Below, piece by piece: positions 45,198-54,606 of a stretch of DNA of 64,000 nt (the stretch's first letter is position 1; each line of letters begins with the position of its first letter). Origin of the DNA: Leptospiraceae bacterium (lineage in GTDB: Bacteria; Spirochaetota; Leptospiria; Leptospirales; Leptospiraceae); assembly GCA_015075105.1 (NCBI GenBank), contig JABTUZ010000001.1, positions 1,933,001 to 1,997,000 on the forward strand. Direction: 5' to 3'. The position numbers and the translations under genes were made by a program. The notes under the pieces are model-generated. The model did no database searches. It saw only the letters and a list, made by a program, of their open reading frames with translations, and had not been told where the DNA came from.

Positions 45198-47715
45198 AAG
45201 ACCAAATTCTATCAACTGTTGTTTGGCAAAACCTTTTTCAGTTAGTTCTTCCAATAATTTCTTTCTTGTGTCGGGTTTGCTCCATATAGTTCTCAATTCA
45301 TCTTCACTTTTGAAAAGTTCGGGCAATGCTCCGAATAAGGAACGTAAAAATTCTTCTGCTGAAATCGGTCTGCCGTCTGGACTATAGAATGATGTGCTAA
45401 TCATGTGCTGAAACTGTCGCACTTTTCCGTCAGCCAATTTTACTTTTACCATTCGTCTTGGTGGTGTGTCGCAACGGCACTCAATGTATCCGCAAACTTC
45501 GCATGGTTCGGGAGTTGGTTTAGGACAAATACAAGGTCTTTGTCCGCAAACATCACATGATTGTGGCTGTGGGCTTGGTGTGGGTGTTTCAGGTTCTTCG
45601 GGTTCTCCGTCCCATTCAGGGTCGCTGAAATGATGATGTGCTTTTACAAAGTCGTAAATGGTGAAATAGTCCTTACCATCAAACAAACGTGTTCCACGTC
45701 CAATGATTTGCTTAAACTCAATCATGGAGTTTACAGGACGAAGCAAAACAATGTTTCTTAATTCGGGTGCATCAACACCTGTGCTTAACTTTTGCGAAGT
45801 AGTCAGAATGGTTGGAATGCTTTTTTCGTTGTCTTGAAAATCTCTTAAATGTTGTTCGCCTATTTTTCCGTCATGTGCAGTAACTCGGTGGCAATAATTC
45901 GGCACTTCGGCTTCGCTCAGTACCCGAACTATTATGGTATTGAATGATTAAATCACGAATTGCCAAGGCATGTAATTGTGTGGCACAGAAAACCAAAGTT
46001 TTTTCGCTTTGATTTATCAGGCTCATAAAAATCTTTACCCGATATTCTTCACGTTCTTTAATTTCAATTATGCGGTTCATTTCCGCTTCGGTATAGCGTT
46101 TACCTTCTTCAATTTCTCCTTCTAAAACGGTGTCGTCCGAAGTGAATAAATACTCGTCAATGGCTGTGTCAATTTGCTTGACTTTGAAAGGTGTTAAGAA
46201 ACCATCATTGATTCCTTCTTTTAGTGAATATACATAAACCGGCTCACCGAAATAATTGTAAGTATCTGCGTTTATGGTTCGCTTTGGTGTTGCTGTCAAA
46301 CCTAATTGAACGGCAGGTTTAAAATATTCCATTATGGCTCGCCAACTGCTTTCGTCATTGGCTCCGCCACGGTGACACTCGTCTATAATGATGAAATCAA
46401 AAAAGTCTTTCGGATATTCTCCAAAGTAGGGTTCGACAAGCTCACCATCCTTTGTTTTAGTAAGAGACTTACTTTTTGATAATTTCTTTAGTTTTTCAAT
46501 ATCACCTTTTATGAGTGCGATTTTTTTGGCCTTGCTCCATTTTTGAATTTGTTTTTCTCTTTTAAAAGCTTCATCAATTCTTGTGAATTCCTCATAGTAA
46601 ACTAATTTAACTGGCAAATGACTTGAAGTAAAGTTTGCTCCTTCACCATTTTTATGTTGTTCAATTCTTAATGCTAAGTCTTTTGTAATTCCTGTGTAAA
46701 AGCTTCCATCAGCACATTGAAGAATATACATATATCCGTATGCGTCCACTTCGGCAAGCTCAGTGTCCGTTATTTCTGGGAAATCTATTTCTTCGTCTTC
46801 GCCAGCGGTGGGTGAGCTTGTCAATTGAGCGGTGGGTGAGCTTGTCGAACCCCCGCTCATAAAGGTTTGGAAAATGGTAAAAAACACACTTCCGTTTTTC
46901 GGAACTCTGCCTTTTTTCTTGATGTCGCTTGGATTGATACGAACCAAAGCATCTTCTTCAAAAGCTGAAAAAGCGTTGAATGCCTGGTCTGCCAAAATAT
47001 TTCTGTCGGCTAAGAATAAAATTCTTGGGCTTCGGGCTTCGGCAACCTCAGCCTGCGATTTAGCAGGTGGGCGGTGAGCTTGCCGAACCGTCCATTTTGC
47101 CTGAAACAGTTTCCATGCAATTTGAAAAGCAATGGCTGTTTTTCCAGTTCCTGTGGCAAGGGTTAATAAAATGCGTTGCTGGTCATTGGCAACGGCTTCT
47201 AAAACTTTGGTAATGGCGTTTTCCTGATAGTAGCGTGGTTGCCATGTTCCGCCACGGTCTTCAAACGGAACGGAAAGTAATTTGTCTCGCCATGCTTCGG
47301 CAAGCTCAGCATTCGGCTCGCTTGATTTTGGAAAGGTTAAGTTCCACAATTCGTCCGGAGTAGGATAGGAAGTTACATCGCCTTCCTGACCTGCTTCCAT
47401 GTCTATGCGGTAAATCTGTAAACCATTTGTGCTGTATGTAAACCGAACTTGTAATTTGCCTGCATAATCTTTGGCTTGTCCAACGCCTTCGGTATAGTAT
47501 TTATCTCTTGCTTTGGCTTCAATTACTGCAAGATTTCTGTTTTTATATTGCAATACATAATCTGCTTTGTCGGGTTTGCTACGGTGACCATGCCCGATTA
47601 AACGACCTTTGTTTATGGGAAACTCCATGCGAATGCGACTGCCTTCCACAACGCCCCAACCCGCTGCTTTTAATGCAGGGTCTACATATTCTGCTCTTGT
47701 TTCGGTTTCGTTCAT
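45198..47715 (-). pseudogene. hsdR: Type I restriction subunit HsdR, 5' part with GIY-YIG insertion and frameshift
   Basis: Motor and nuclease subunit of the type I system. Order: nuclease domain with IEAKA (Glu67, Lys69) and Asp52; motif I LATGTGKTAIAF; an extra segment VRQAHRPPAKSQAEVAEA; LFLADRN; then an inserted domain at residues about 326-412 (YMYILQCADGSFYTGIT ... FKREKQIQKW), which is a GIY-YIG nuclease; then the normal YFGEYPKDFFDFIIIDECHR, GLTATPKRT and so on. The frame is lost near 45905, where a palindromic element of about 25 bases is inserted. The second frame (45905-45189) carries PNYCHRVTAHDGK, STGVDAPELRN and the Cys-rich linker before the IS. Type I restriction should be dead. 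Confidence 0.9.
45901..47318. repeat. Palindromic elements of the GTGAGCTTGTCGAAC type in hsdR
   Basis: At least seven copies or part copies: 45901-45930 (CACTTCGGCTTCGCTCAGTA), 46430-46447 (GGTTCGACAAGCTCACC), 46749-46766, 46806-46822 and 46831-46855 (tandem GGTGGGTGAGCTTGTC), 47028-47091 (inverted pair CTTCGGCAACCTCA ... GGTGAGCTTGCCGAAC) and 47291-47318. They encode foreign-looking peptides such as RQAHRPP, STSSPTAQ, GELVEP and GTERSRSAE. The GIY-YIG domain (46480-46740) lies between copies. Confidence 0.85.
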
Positions 47716-49913
47716 GCAATCATTTTCTTGTAATGTTCTTCGTAACCTGCGACTTTGAAAAGTTCTGCAAAAGCATCTTTAAAGTCTTGGTAGTTGAACT
47801 CTTTAAAATCAAAAATATTCTGTCCTAAGGAATGTGACTCCCTATTGATGTATCTATAAAAAGCCTGATAGCGAATTTCTTGCATAGTAGGTTGATTGAA
47901 GAAATTATTCAGGTCTTTGTTTTCAATGAAGTTGAAGAAATACTCAATTATATTTCTCATGCAATTGGCTATTAATGCAGGATGCTGATTTTGGTCTTTA
48001 ATCACATACCAATATGCCTGATAGTCATTTTTAATTGATTCGTAAGTTAGTTTCTCAAAGTAACTGCCAGTGTCATTTTTTATCAGCCTGAACAGCTTTT
48101 GAGTTTCTTTCCTTTCATCATGTTTTGTTTCTGTAATCTCATAGAAGAAGTAAAGACTGTGAGTTAATACAAACACTTGCTCATATTTGTAATTCCAAGT
48201 AGTTGCACCATTCTTTTTTTCTTTTTTACCAAAAAACTCATTCTTAATCAGCCTGCCAACATTGAAAACATAAACATGCGAAAGGCTGGAAATCGGGTCA
48301 TCTATGACAATGATTTTCTTCTTTGCTGCTTCCGTTGCATCTTTTTTCCCCCGACACAGTTCCAAGAAATATAAAAAGCTAATTATCATTTTTTCGCCTT
48401 CACTTAGTGAATGGAAAACTCTGTTATCGTTTTGTTCTCGAACTATTTTGTAAAGGTTATCAGCATGTGGCTTTATTTTGAAATCATGAATTCCAAGGTC
48501 TAAAAGTCCGTTGTTGATGTTGGCAATTGCTTCTTCGATATTTACGGTCTGCTTTTGCTGTTCTACAATTATTTCTCTTTGTTTCTGAATATCTGAATCC
48601 AGTTTTTCAATTGCTTGATTTAAGCCAGCAATTGTTTTTTGTGATTGAGCTTTGTCAGAAATGTAAGAACTGATAGTTTGGTCATACTCCCAACGCATAA
48701 TGTTCCAAAAATCAGTTTTCAGGTCATTTAACGCTGTTTGCTTTTGGTCTATTTTAGTGTTGTGTTCTTTTATTTGTTTATTGATATTTTCAATTATTCC
48801 ATTGATTTCACTCAAAGAAGCAACTGAACTTTTTAATGTGATTTGAACGCTTGGCGTTTTAATTTTATCATCAATTAGCTTTAAGTTCTCTGCTGCAAGC
48901 TTTGTGAAAGCGTTGTAGTTGATTTCAAAGTCCTTTTTGTGATTTTCAAACTTCGGATTGCTCTCAAAAGTTGATTTGTCTGGTATTAGTTCAATTGCTT
49001 CAGCGTATTGCTTGCGAAATTCCTTTATTGCTGATAAGTCAGCTTCATACGATTCATCAAAATATTCTTTGATACTTTGAAGCAATTGACTTGAAATAGT
49101 TTGCTCTTGACAAAATGGGCAGGTTTCATTCTCTATTTCAATTTCGGTTGGTAAGTATTTTAAACCATCTTTTACCCAATCTGAATTTTCAAGTTTGTTT
49201 ATTAATCCTGAAACCGTGCTATTTTCATTACCAACAATCTGCTTTTTAAATATTAGCTCCGTTTCAATATTAGCGACATCAAAAACAATAGGGTCGAGTG
49301 TATTATACTTTTGAGCATTTTCGCCTGAAAGTGCTTGAACTTCTTCTTTTATGTTATCAGTTGTTTTTGGTGGCTTACTATCGGGTTTCTTTAAACTTTC
49401 AATGTAACTCAATAGCTTGTTGCCGTCATTTCTATAACCTTATAAACAAAATTCTAATACTCTGTCGCCACCTGTATAGTTCTTTTTGATTTCCCAAACT
49501 TTGTCTTTTGCTTTATCGTGCTTTTCGGAAATAGAGTCAGTTTCTTTTTTTAAGTCCGCAGATTTCTGAATCTTTTCTGCATCAAGCTTTTTGATTTCCT
49601 TTTCTGCATTTAAAATTTTGGTTTCCGCTTCTTTGTTCTCTTTTGACAAAGTGAAAATACCCTTTAAACTCTCGGGCTGATAAAAGTTATCTTGAATGAA
49701 TGTTTGATTGTAAACCAAAATTTCTTCATCAGGATTAAGCCCTTCAATTGAACATGCTTTGAAATTCGGGTCGCCTTGTTTGTCTAGAAAATCAGAAAAT
49801 GTGCTTTTACCAGTTCCATTTAAGCCATACACAAGATTTACCTTCATGTCTGTTTCCAAGACAGCTGGTTTCTTGTAACTGACTACGCCATTCAATGTAA
49901 CTTTGGTAATCAT
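47712..49913 (-). pseudogene. rloC: RloC/PrrC-like anticodon nuclease with one internal stop codon
   Basis: AAA_13-type ATPase coupled to a C-terminal RNase, expected to cut tRNA anticodon loops when the type I system is inhibited. Walker A GLNGTGKST at residues 30-38; coiled coil; a CPFC motif like the RloC zinc hook; signature SLSEGEKMI; Walker B KKIIVIDDPISSL; then the nuclease-like triad: MRNIIE (Arg-x3-Glu) and RESH (His 41 residues on). It sits between hsdS and hsdR, as prrC does in E. coli, overlapping hsdS by one base and hsdR by four. Codon 158 is TAA (49442-49440) in EFCL*GYRND; both sides are in the same frame, so a single substitution splits an otherwise complete 733-codon gene. 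Confidence 0.85.
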
Positions 49914-51088
49914 TATTCTGCTTCTATTAATTCGTTTTCAAAGGCTCGTTTTAAAACACCTGATTTTAATTCTTCAACTGATTCAAGTTTTGAAGTGTAT
50001 TTTTCACCAAGTGTTTTAGTGATTATGAATAATTGGTCAAGTCTATCAATGATTTGTTTTTGTTCATTTGTAGAGATAGGGAATGAAATTTTCATTTTAC
50101 CTAACTTACTTGCATTAAATCCACCTTGAGCAGCACCTGTTATTCCTTCATTAATTTCTTTCCAATAAATACCAGACTGAAAAAAGTAATAAATAAGTTT
50201 TGGCAGAATTACATCCTTGGAATTTATCTTTAACCGAATAAGATATGATGCGAAAACACCAATTGGCGGATTTTCCAACAAATAACTTTTACCAGTAGTT
50301 GCACCTGTTCGGGCAAAAACAATGTCACCCGTTTCCAACGCATATTTTGTATAATCTTCATCAGAACATTTACAATAGGGAACAGTCTCCCAATCAACTC
50401 CATTTTCTTGTATGTCTGTTATTCTAAGGTATTTTGGGCCGATTGGTTGGCTTGATGCCTTTTCTGTATATCCGTAATTTATTTTTGAAATTTCAGCAAG
50501 TTCCTTCTCAATCCAATGTTCATTTTTTGTGGTGAAAAGTTTGTTTAACTCACTTCTAAAAAGTTCTTTGGAATTTTGATAGTTGACTTCAAGATTATTA
50601 CATACTGCATTTATCATAGAATATGCATTATCTAATTCTGCAACCATTCTTTTCTGTTCTTCCATTGAAGGCTTAATCAATGGACAAGCAAGAATATCGT
50701 CTTTTCGTAAGTTGGTTTGGTTTTCTCCGTTGTTGAAAGCTAAAAAGTGTTCGTGTCGGTTGAGTTGGTAATACAGATACTTTGTGTCAAACTCTTTGCT
50801 TCGTATGCAACAAATACGCTGGTTCAAAGAATAGATGTCGTCTTTGTCAATGATAAAACACTTTGCTAATGCTTTGCCATTGGGCACATCACTCATTACC
50901 ATTACTATGTCACCTTTGTATAATGGGAACATTTGTTCTTTAGTGCGTTTTACAACTCTACCTTCTTGCGAAATGAATTTTGAATTGACTACAATGTATT
51001 TTCCATTTTCGTCAATGCTCTTTTCATGGGCTTTACCATTGAAAAACTCACACGATTTTCCTAAAGTGGTTATTTCTAATTGGCTCAT
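49913..51088 (-). CDS. hsdS: Type I specificity subunit HsdS
   Basis: DNA-recognition subunit, 391 residues, with the two-half layout of the family. Each half has a variable target-recognition domain followed by a conserved helix: the first ends around KPSMEEQKRMVAELDNAYSM and the second around FPISTNEQKQIIDRLDQLFI. LLENPPIGVFASYLIRLKIN and RTGATTGKSYL are typical TRD phrases. It overlaps hsdM by four bases (ATGA) and the rloC-like gene by one base. Intact, so a HsdM-HsdS methyltransferase could still form. The target sequence cannot be read from the protein. Confidence 0.9.
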   Translation of the reverse strand: MSQLEITTLGKSCEFFNGKAHEKSIDENGKYIVVNSKFISQEGRVVKRTKEQMFPLYKGDIVMVMSDVPNGKALAKCFIIDKDDIYSLNQRICCIRSKEFDTKYLYYQLNRHEHFLAFNNGENQTNLRKDDILACPLIKPSMEEQKRMVAELDNAYSMINAVCNNLEVNYQNSKELFRSELNKLFTTKNEHWIEKELAEISKINYGYTEKASSQPIGPKYLRITDIQENGVDWETVPYCKCSDEDYTKYALETGDIVFARTGATTGKSYLLENPPIGVFASYLIRLKINSKDVILPKLIYYFFQSGIYWKEINEGITGAAQGGFNASKLGKMKISFPISTNEQKQIIDRLDQLFIITKTLGEKYTSKLESVEELKSGVLKRAFENELIEAE

Positions 51089-52587
51089 GAAAACATATCT
51101 TTTATTCCGTTCAAAATTTCGATTGTTTCTTCGTCCAATGCTTCCATCTCTGCCAATATCTCATCCATAGAACGGAACGTTTGCTCCACTTTTCCATTTG
51201 GATTTTTTACACTCAAATCATAATTAGCTGTGCTTATTGCTGAAACATCTACTGACCAAGATTTATCAGAATCTGCTAAGGTCTTTTGCAGTTCCTTAAA
51301 TTCTTTCAAATCATCATCATTCAAAGGAGAAGTTTTACCCAAACTTCTGCCCGGCACACATTGGTAATACCAAATCTTTTTGGTCGGCTCACCTTTTGTA
51401 AAAAATAACACAACAGTTTTTACTCCTGCACCCAAAAACGTTCCTGCGGGCATATCCAAAATGGTGTGCAAGTTGCAACTTTCCAATAAATGTTTTCGCA
51501 ATGAAACAGAAGCATTGTCGGCATTGCTCAAAAAAGTATTTTTGATTACAATACCTGCTCGTCCGCCTGCTTTCAAACTTTTGATAAAATGCTGTAAGAA
51601 TAAGGAAGCCGTTTCACTGGTTTTGATGTCGAAGTTTTGTTGAACTTCTTTCCTTTCCTTTCCGCCAAATGGTGGATTGGCAAGAATTACATTGTAACGG
51701 TCTTTCTCCTGAATGTCTCTGATATTCTCGGTCAGCGTATTGGTGTGAATGATGTTTGGGGCTTCAATGCCGTGCAAAATCATGTTCATCACACCAATGA
51801 TATAAGCCAAATTCTTTTTCTCTTTTCCGTAAAGTGTGTTTTCCTGTAAGGTTTTTAGGTTGGCTGTGTTTTTCTCCATGCGGTCATACATGTATGCGTA
51901 TGCTTCGCACAAGAAGCCCGCACTTCCGCAAGCAGCATCATAAATCTTTTCGCCAACTTGTGGATTCAGCACTTCAATAATGGCACGAATCAAAGGTCGT
52001 GGTGTATAATACTGGCCGCCATTGCGACCAGCATTTCCCATGTTTTTGATTTTCGTTTCATACAAGTGGCTGAGTTCGTGCTTGTCTTTAGAACTACCGA
52101 AAGGCAGTTCATCAGTCATTTCAATAATCTCACGAAGATTGTAGCCACTCTTTATTTTGTTGTTGAGTTCACTAAAAATTTCACCGATTTTATATTCAAT
52201 AGATTTCGGGTTGTCAATTGCCTTCTGCTTGAAGCTTGCCAAATAAGGAAACAATTTCAAGTCCACAAACTGCACTAAGTCAGGTCCAGTCATGGCTTTA
52301 TGGTGGTCCAGTTCGGCAAGCTCACCGTCCTTCATTCTGGATTTTGGTGACGGCCTCTGAGCCTGTCGAAGAGGCATTGCCCAATTTGGCCAACGGTATT
52401 GCTCGTCCAAAATGTATTGATATTCTTTTCCTTCCAAAGCAGCTTCGTCCGCTTTTTCACTTTCCAATTGGTCAAGGTAACGCAAGAACAAAACCCAAGA
52501 AGTTTGTTCAATGTAGTCCAGTTCGCTGTCTGCACCTGCGTCCTTGTAAAGTATGTCGTCTATATTTTTAAAAGTCTGTTCAAACAT
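51085..52587 (-). CDS. hsdM: Type I DNA methyltransferase subunit HsdM
   Basis: Adenine-N6 methyltransferase subunit, 500 residues. The N-terminal helical domain (FKNIDDILYKDAGADSELDY, then SWVLFLRYLDQLE) precedes the AdoMet motif YDAACGSAGFLCEAY, the catalytic ILANPPFGG, and TASLFLQHFIKSLK. Between residues about 88 and 112 there is an extra segment (PLRQAQRPSPKSRMKDGELA) where relatives continue directly into the DHxKAxTG phrase; it is encoded by a palindromic element. Apart from that in-frame insertion the gene is intact. It heads the four-gene operon. Confidence 0.92.
   Translation of the reverse strand: MFEQTFKNIDDILYKDAGADSELDYIEQTSWVLFLRYLDQLESEKADEAALEGKEYQYILDEQYRWPNWAMPLRQAQRPSPKSRMKDGELAELDHHKAMTGPDLVQFVDLKLFPYLASFKQKAIDNPKSIEYKIGEIFSELNNKIKSGYNLREIIEMTDELPFGSSKDKHELSHLYETKIKNMGNAGRNGGQYYTPRPLIRAIIEVLNPQVGEKIYDAACGSAGFLCEAYAYMYDRMEKNTANLKTLQENTLYGKEKKNLAYIIGVMNMILHGIEAPNIIHTNTLTENIRDIQEKDRYNVILANPPFGGKERKEVQQNFDIKTSETASLFLQHFIKSLKAGGRAGIVIKNTFLSNADNASVSLRKHLLESCNLHTILDMPAGTFLGAGVKTVVLFFTKGEPTKKIWYYQCVPGRSLGKTSPLNDDDLKEFKELQKTLADSDKSWSVDVSAISTANYDLSVKNPNGKVEQTFRSMDEILAEMEALDEETIEILNGIKDMFS
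52310..52375. repeat. Palindromic element inside hsdM
   Basis: GTTCGGCAAGCTCACCGTCC at one end and GCCTCTGAGCCTGTCGAAGAGG at the other, flanking a short unique stretch. Same family as the elements in hsdR. It is inserted in frame and adds the peptide LRQAQRPSPKSRMKDGELAE to the methyltransferase. Confidence 0.82.
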
Positions 52588-52617
52588 GTTATTATTTATC
52601 TCTTTTTACCACAAATT

Positions 52618-52638
52618 GCCCGCCACGGACGGCGGGCA
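52618..52638. repeat. GC-rich hairpin upstream of hsdM
   Basis: TGCCCGCC-acgga-GGCGGGCA (eight-base arms), 31-50 bases before the hsdM start codon in its probable leader. A related but imperfect GCCGTAGCCACGGATGGCGA lies at 43643, just inside the other end of the island. It could affect hsdM translation or be another inserted palindrome. Confidence 0.65.
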
Positions 52639-52716
52639 TCATTTTGCGGGGGTAAAAATATTTATATTCATCTTTTTTTCTCTTTGTCATCGCCACCCAA
52701 GCATTTCACATAACAG

Positions 52717-52771
52717 ATAGTATACTTCGCTTAACGAATCATAATTTTCAAGTCTATTTTCTTAAGCTTTT
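52717..52771. repeat. 55-bp direct repeat, right copy
   Basis: Counterpart of 43587-43641. Beyond it, to about 52806, the minus strand keeps an open frame reading ESLENTLKFVLEKLKKIDL that runs into the repeat. This looks like the continuation of the type IIG protein toward its N-terminus. The rest of that N-terminus is missing before the chromosomal gene at 52828. Confidence 0.9.
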
Positions 52772-52827
52772 CCAAAACGAATTTTAAAGTATTTTCAAGA
52801 GATTCGTAAAGATTGCACTATTAAGAA

Positions 52828-53511
52828 TTATGGGTTTACTACTACTTTTGAATTGAGAAAAACCCATTTATCTGAAGCGTGTTCAAATTTTTTTTCGGTT
52901 GATGCACCTATAGTTTTTATGGAAGATAACGAATACCGAATAGACCTTTTGTAGATATGAAGAGCGTAAGAAAGATTTCCATCACGAAAGAATTTCTCTG
53001 CCGTATTGTATTCTTCCTTTGCCATCGTAAAATACTTGGCTGCTTTCTCTTTTTTCTCTAATGAATTGCGAGTTTCTTTCACTTCTTCCCGATGGGCATC
53101 CGCATAAGATTTGGTCATGGAAATTTTGTGAATTAATTCTTTGGAAGTATTAGAAAGATATTCAACAAAAACTCTCTGTGTTTCCAAGAGAGTAATTTCT
53201 GCTTTTGTTATGGCTTCCCGACGCTCTCTTTCATTCCCTCTTTTATATATTTCGCTCAACTCATTTGCTGATTTCTCTAATTTGTCTTTTTTTTGAGTTA
53301 AATTCTCTTCTGGAAAAATACTCTGGATTTCTTCGATCAATTTTACTTTTTTTTCAAAACTTTTTTTTCTTTCTTTTAGTGACGGATTTGTTTCAGAAAA
53401 AAGTCTCTCCCCGGAAAATAAGGAGAATATTAATATTGAAAGAATGATAAATACAAAAAAGACATGCCGGAACCCTGATCTACTTTTTTGTTGAAAACTA
53501 TTTTTTTTCAT
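52828..53511 (-). CDS. Unknown membrane-anchored helical protein
   Basis: Unrecognised 227-residue protein. A basic N-terminus precedes one hydrophobic helix (about residues 17-37), then a long charged coiled-coil stretch (KKSFEKKVKLIEEIQSIF ... EVKETRNSLEKKEKAAKYFT), and finally a TPR-like pair (EEYNTAEKFFRDGNLSYALHIY). Probably periplasmic. It overlaps the upstream gene by 14 bases, so the two form an operon. Its stop lies at the right border of the accessory region. Confidence 0.78.
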   Translation of the reverse strand: MKKNSFQQKSRSGFRHVFFVFIILSILIFSLFSGERLFSETNPSLKERKKSFEKKVKLIEEIQSIFPEENLTQKKDKLEKSANELSEIYKRGNERERREAITKAEITLLETQRVFVEYLSNTSKELIHKISMTKSYADAHREEVKETRNSLEKKEKAAKYFTMAKEEYNTAEKFFRDGNLSYALHIYKRSIRYSLSSIKTIGASTEKKFEHASDKWVFLNSKVVVNP

Positions 53512-54457
53512 CTTCTTTTAATTGATCTGGACGAACAGGCACGGAATCTCTTTGTTTTGCATCGTCTTTTTTAATAGTCATATTGCTTTCTTCGAGCAAG
53601 GACAACCTATTATTAGTAATGTATCCATAATTATCATCGTGAACCTCAAGAATATTAATCGGAGGAGACTTTGGATCAGTAGGAGACACAACTTTTTCTT
53701 CAAGAAATTTATTATCTATATAATTACGAAGAGTATGCCTTATCCTGTCATAATCTTTTATGCTTTCCTCTACCACAGTCTTTTTTAGATCGTCTAAACT
53801 TCTAAATTTATATTCCAACTTATCTTCATCGGGAGTCTTTGCTGCAATCATTGCAAGTAGCGCATAACGTCTTGCTCTGCGAGCAGTTTTTAATCCTTCG
53901 CTGTATTGCAGTAACTTATATCTATATTGATGAGGTGCAGAATTCAAGCCTGTAGTATAAAAATCTTCCGCATTCTTTAAATCTCTAAATCCCAACTTCA
54001 ACAGGTGCTTTGCTATCGCATCATTACTTCGAATAATCATTGGTGCAGTGGCTTCCAATAATATCCTCGCCGAATCATTATACTTTTCAAGTGTAAATTG
54101 AAATATATTTTTTAATTGCCCTTGTGCCCCTCGCAATTGTCTATACGCCAATTTATAATTACTCTGGAGATACCACATATTTCCGTTAAAGTCCATTTGA
54201 TTTGCTTTCATCAATTCTTGAAAATAAATATGGTCTAAGTTCTTTTTTTGAGTTTTAGTCTCTTGACCATTGGCATCTTTGGAAACCTCTTCAGGCGGTA
54301 AGGGTGGCGCAAGATTACTAACGCATACATTGATAAACTTAAAATTAATTTTATTTTCTAAAATCAGTATGCCAAGATTTGTCTGATCCGGAGATACTGC
54401 AAATAACCGGCTTACAAAGCTAAGTAGAATAAATGTAAGTGCAAGGCGTATCATCAT
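53498..54457 (-). CDS. Unknown exported protein
   Basis: Unrecognised 319-residue protein with a signal peptide (cleaved near LFAVS, residues 18-22) and no lipobox. The body is mainly helical: NMWYLQSNYKLAYRQLRGAQ and LKTARRARRYALLAMIAAK suggest repeated helix pairs of a TPR-like or all-alpha scaffold. The C-terminus is charged and probably disordered. Translationally coupled to the coiled-coil protein downstream (14-base overlap), suggesting they work together in the periplasm. Confidence 0.78.
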   Translation of the reverse strand: MMIRLALTFILLSFVSRLFAVSPDQTNLGILILENKINFKFINVCVSNLAPPLPPEEVSKDANGQETKTQKKNLDHIYFQELMKANQMDFNGNMWYLQSNYKLAYRQLRGAQGQLKNIFQFTLEKYNDSARILLEATAPMIIRSNDAIAKHLLKLGFRDLKNAEDFYTTGLNSAPHQYRYKLLQYSEGLKTARRARRYALLAMIAAKTPDEDKLEYKFRSLDDLKKTVVEESIKDYDRIRHTLRNYIDNKFLEEKVVSPTDPKSPPINILEVHDDNYGYITNNRLSLLEESNMTIKKDDAKQRDSVPVRPDQLKEDEKK

Positions 54458-54606
54458 GGTTTTATAATGAAATTATCGGGATTTATTGATTTTTTAGAGA
54501 ATAATTTTTTATCCATTGTTCAGTTTTTTTCAATTAATTCGTGCAAAGGCGTAATTTTCCCATTTTTTTTTATTTTTTTCAAATGTATTTTTACCTTATC
54601 CAATGT

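Noticed and set aside
45561-46835. Plus-strand frames within hsdR
   Set aside because: Antisense shadows of HsdR motifs and palindromic repeats.
53205-53447. Plus-strand frame of 80 codons
   Set aside because: Antisense to the coiled-coil protein gene; no independent support.
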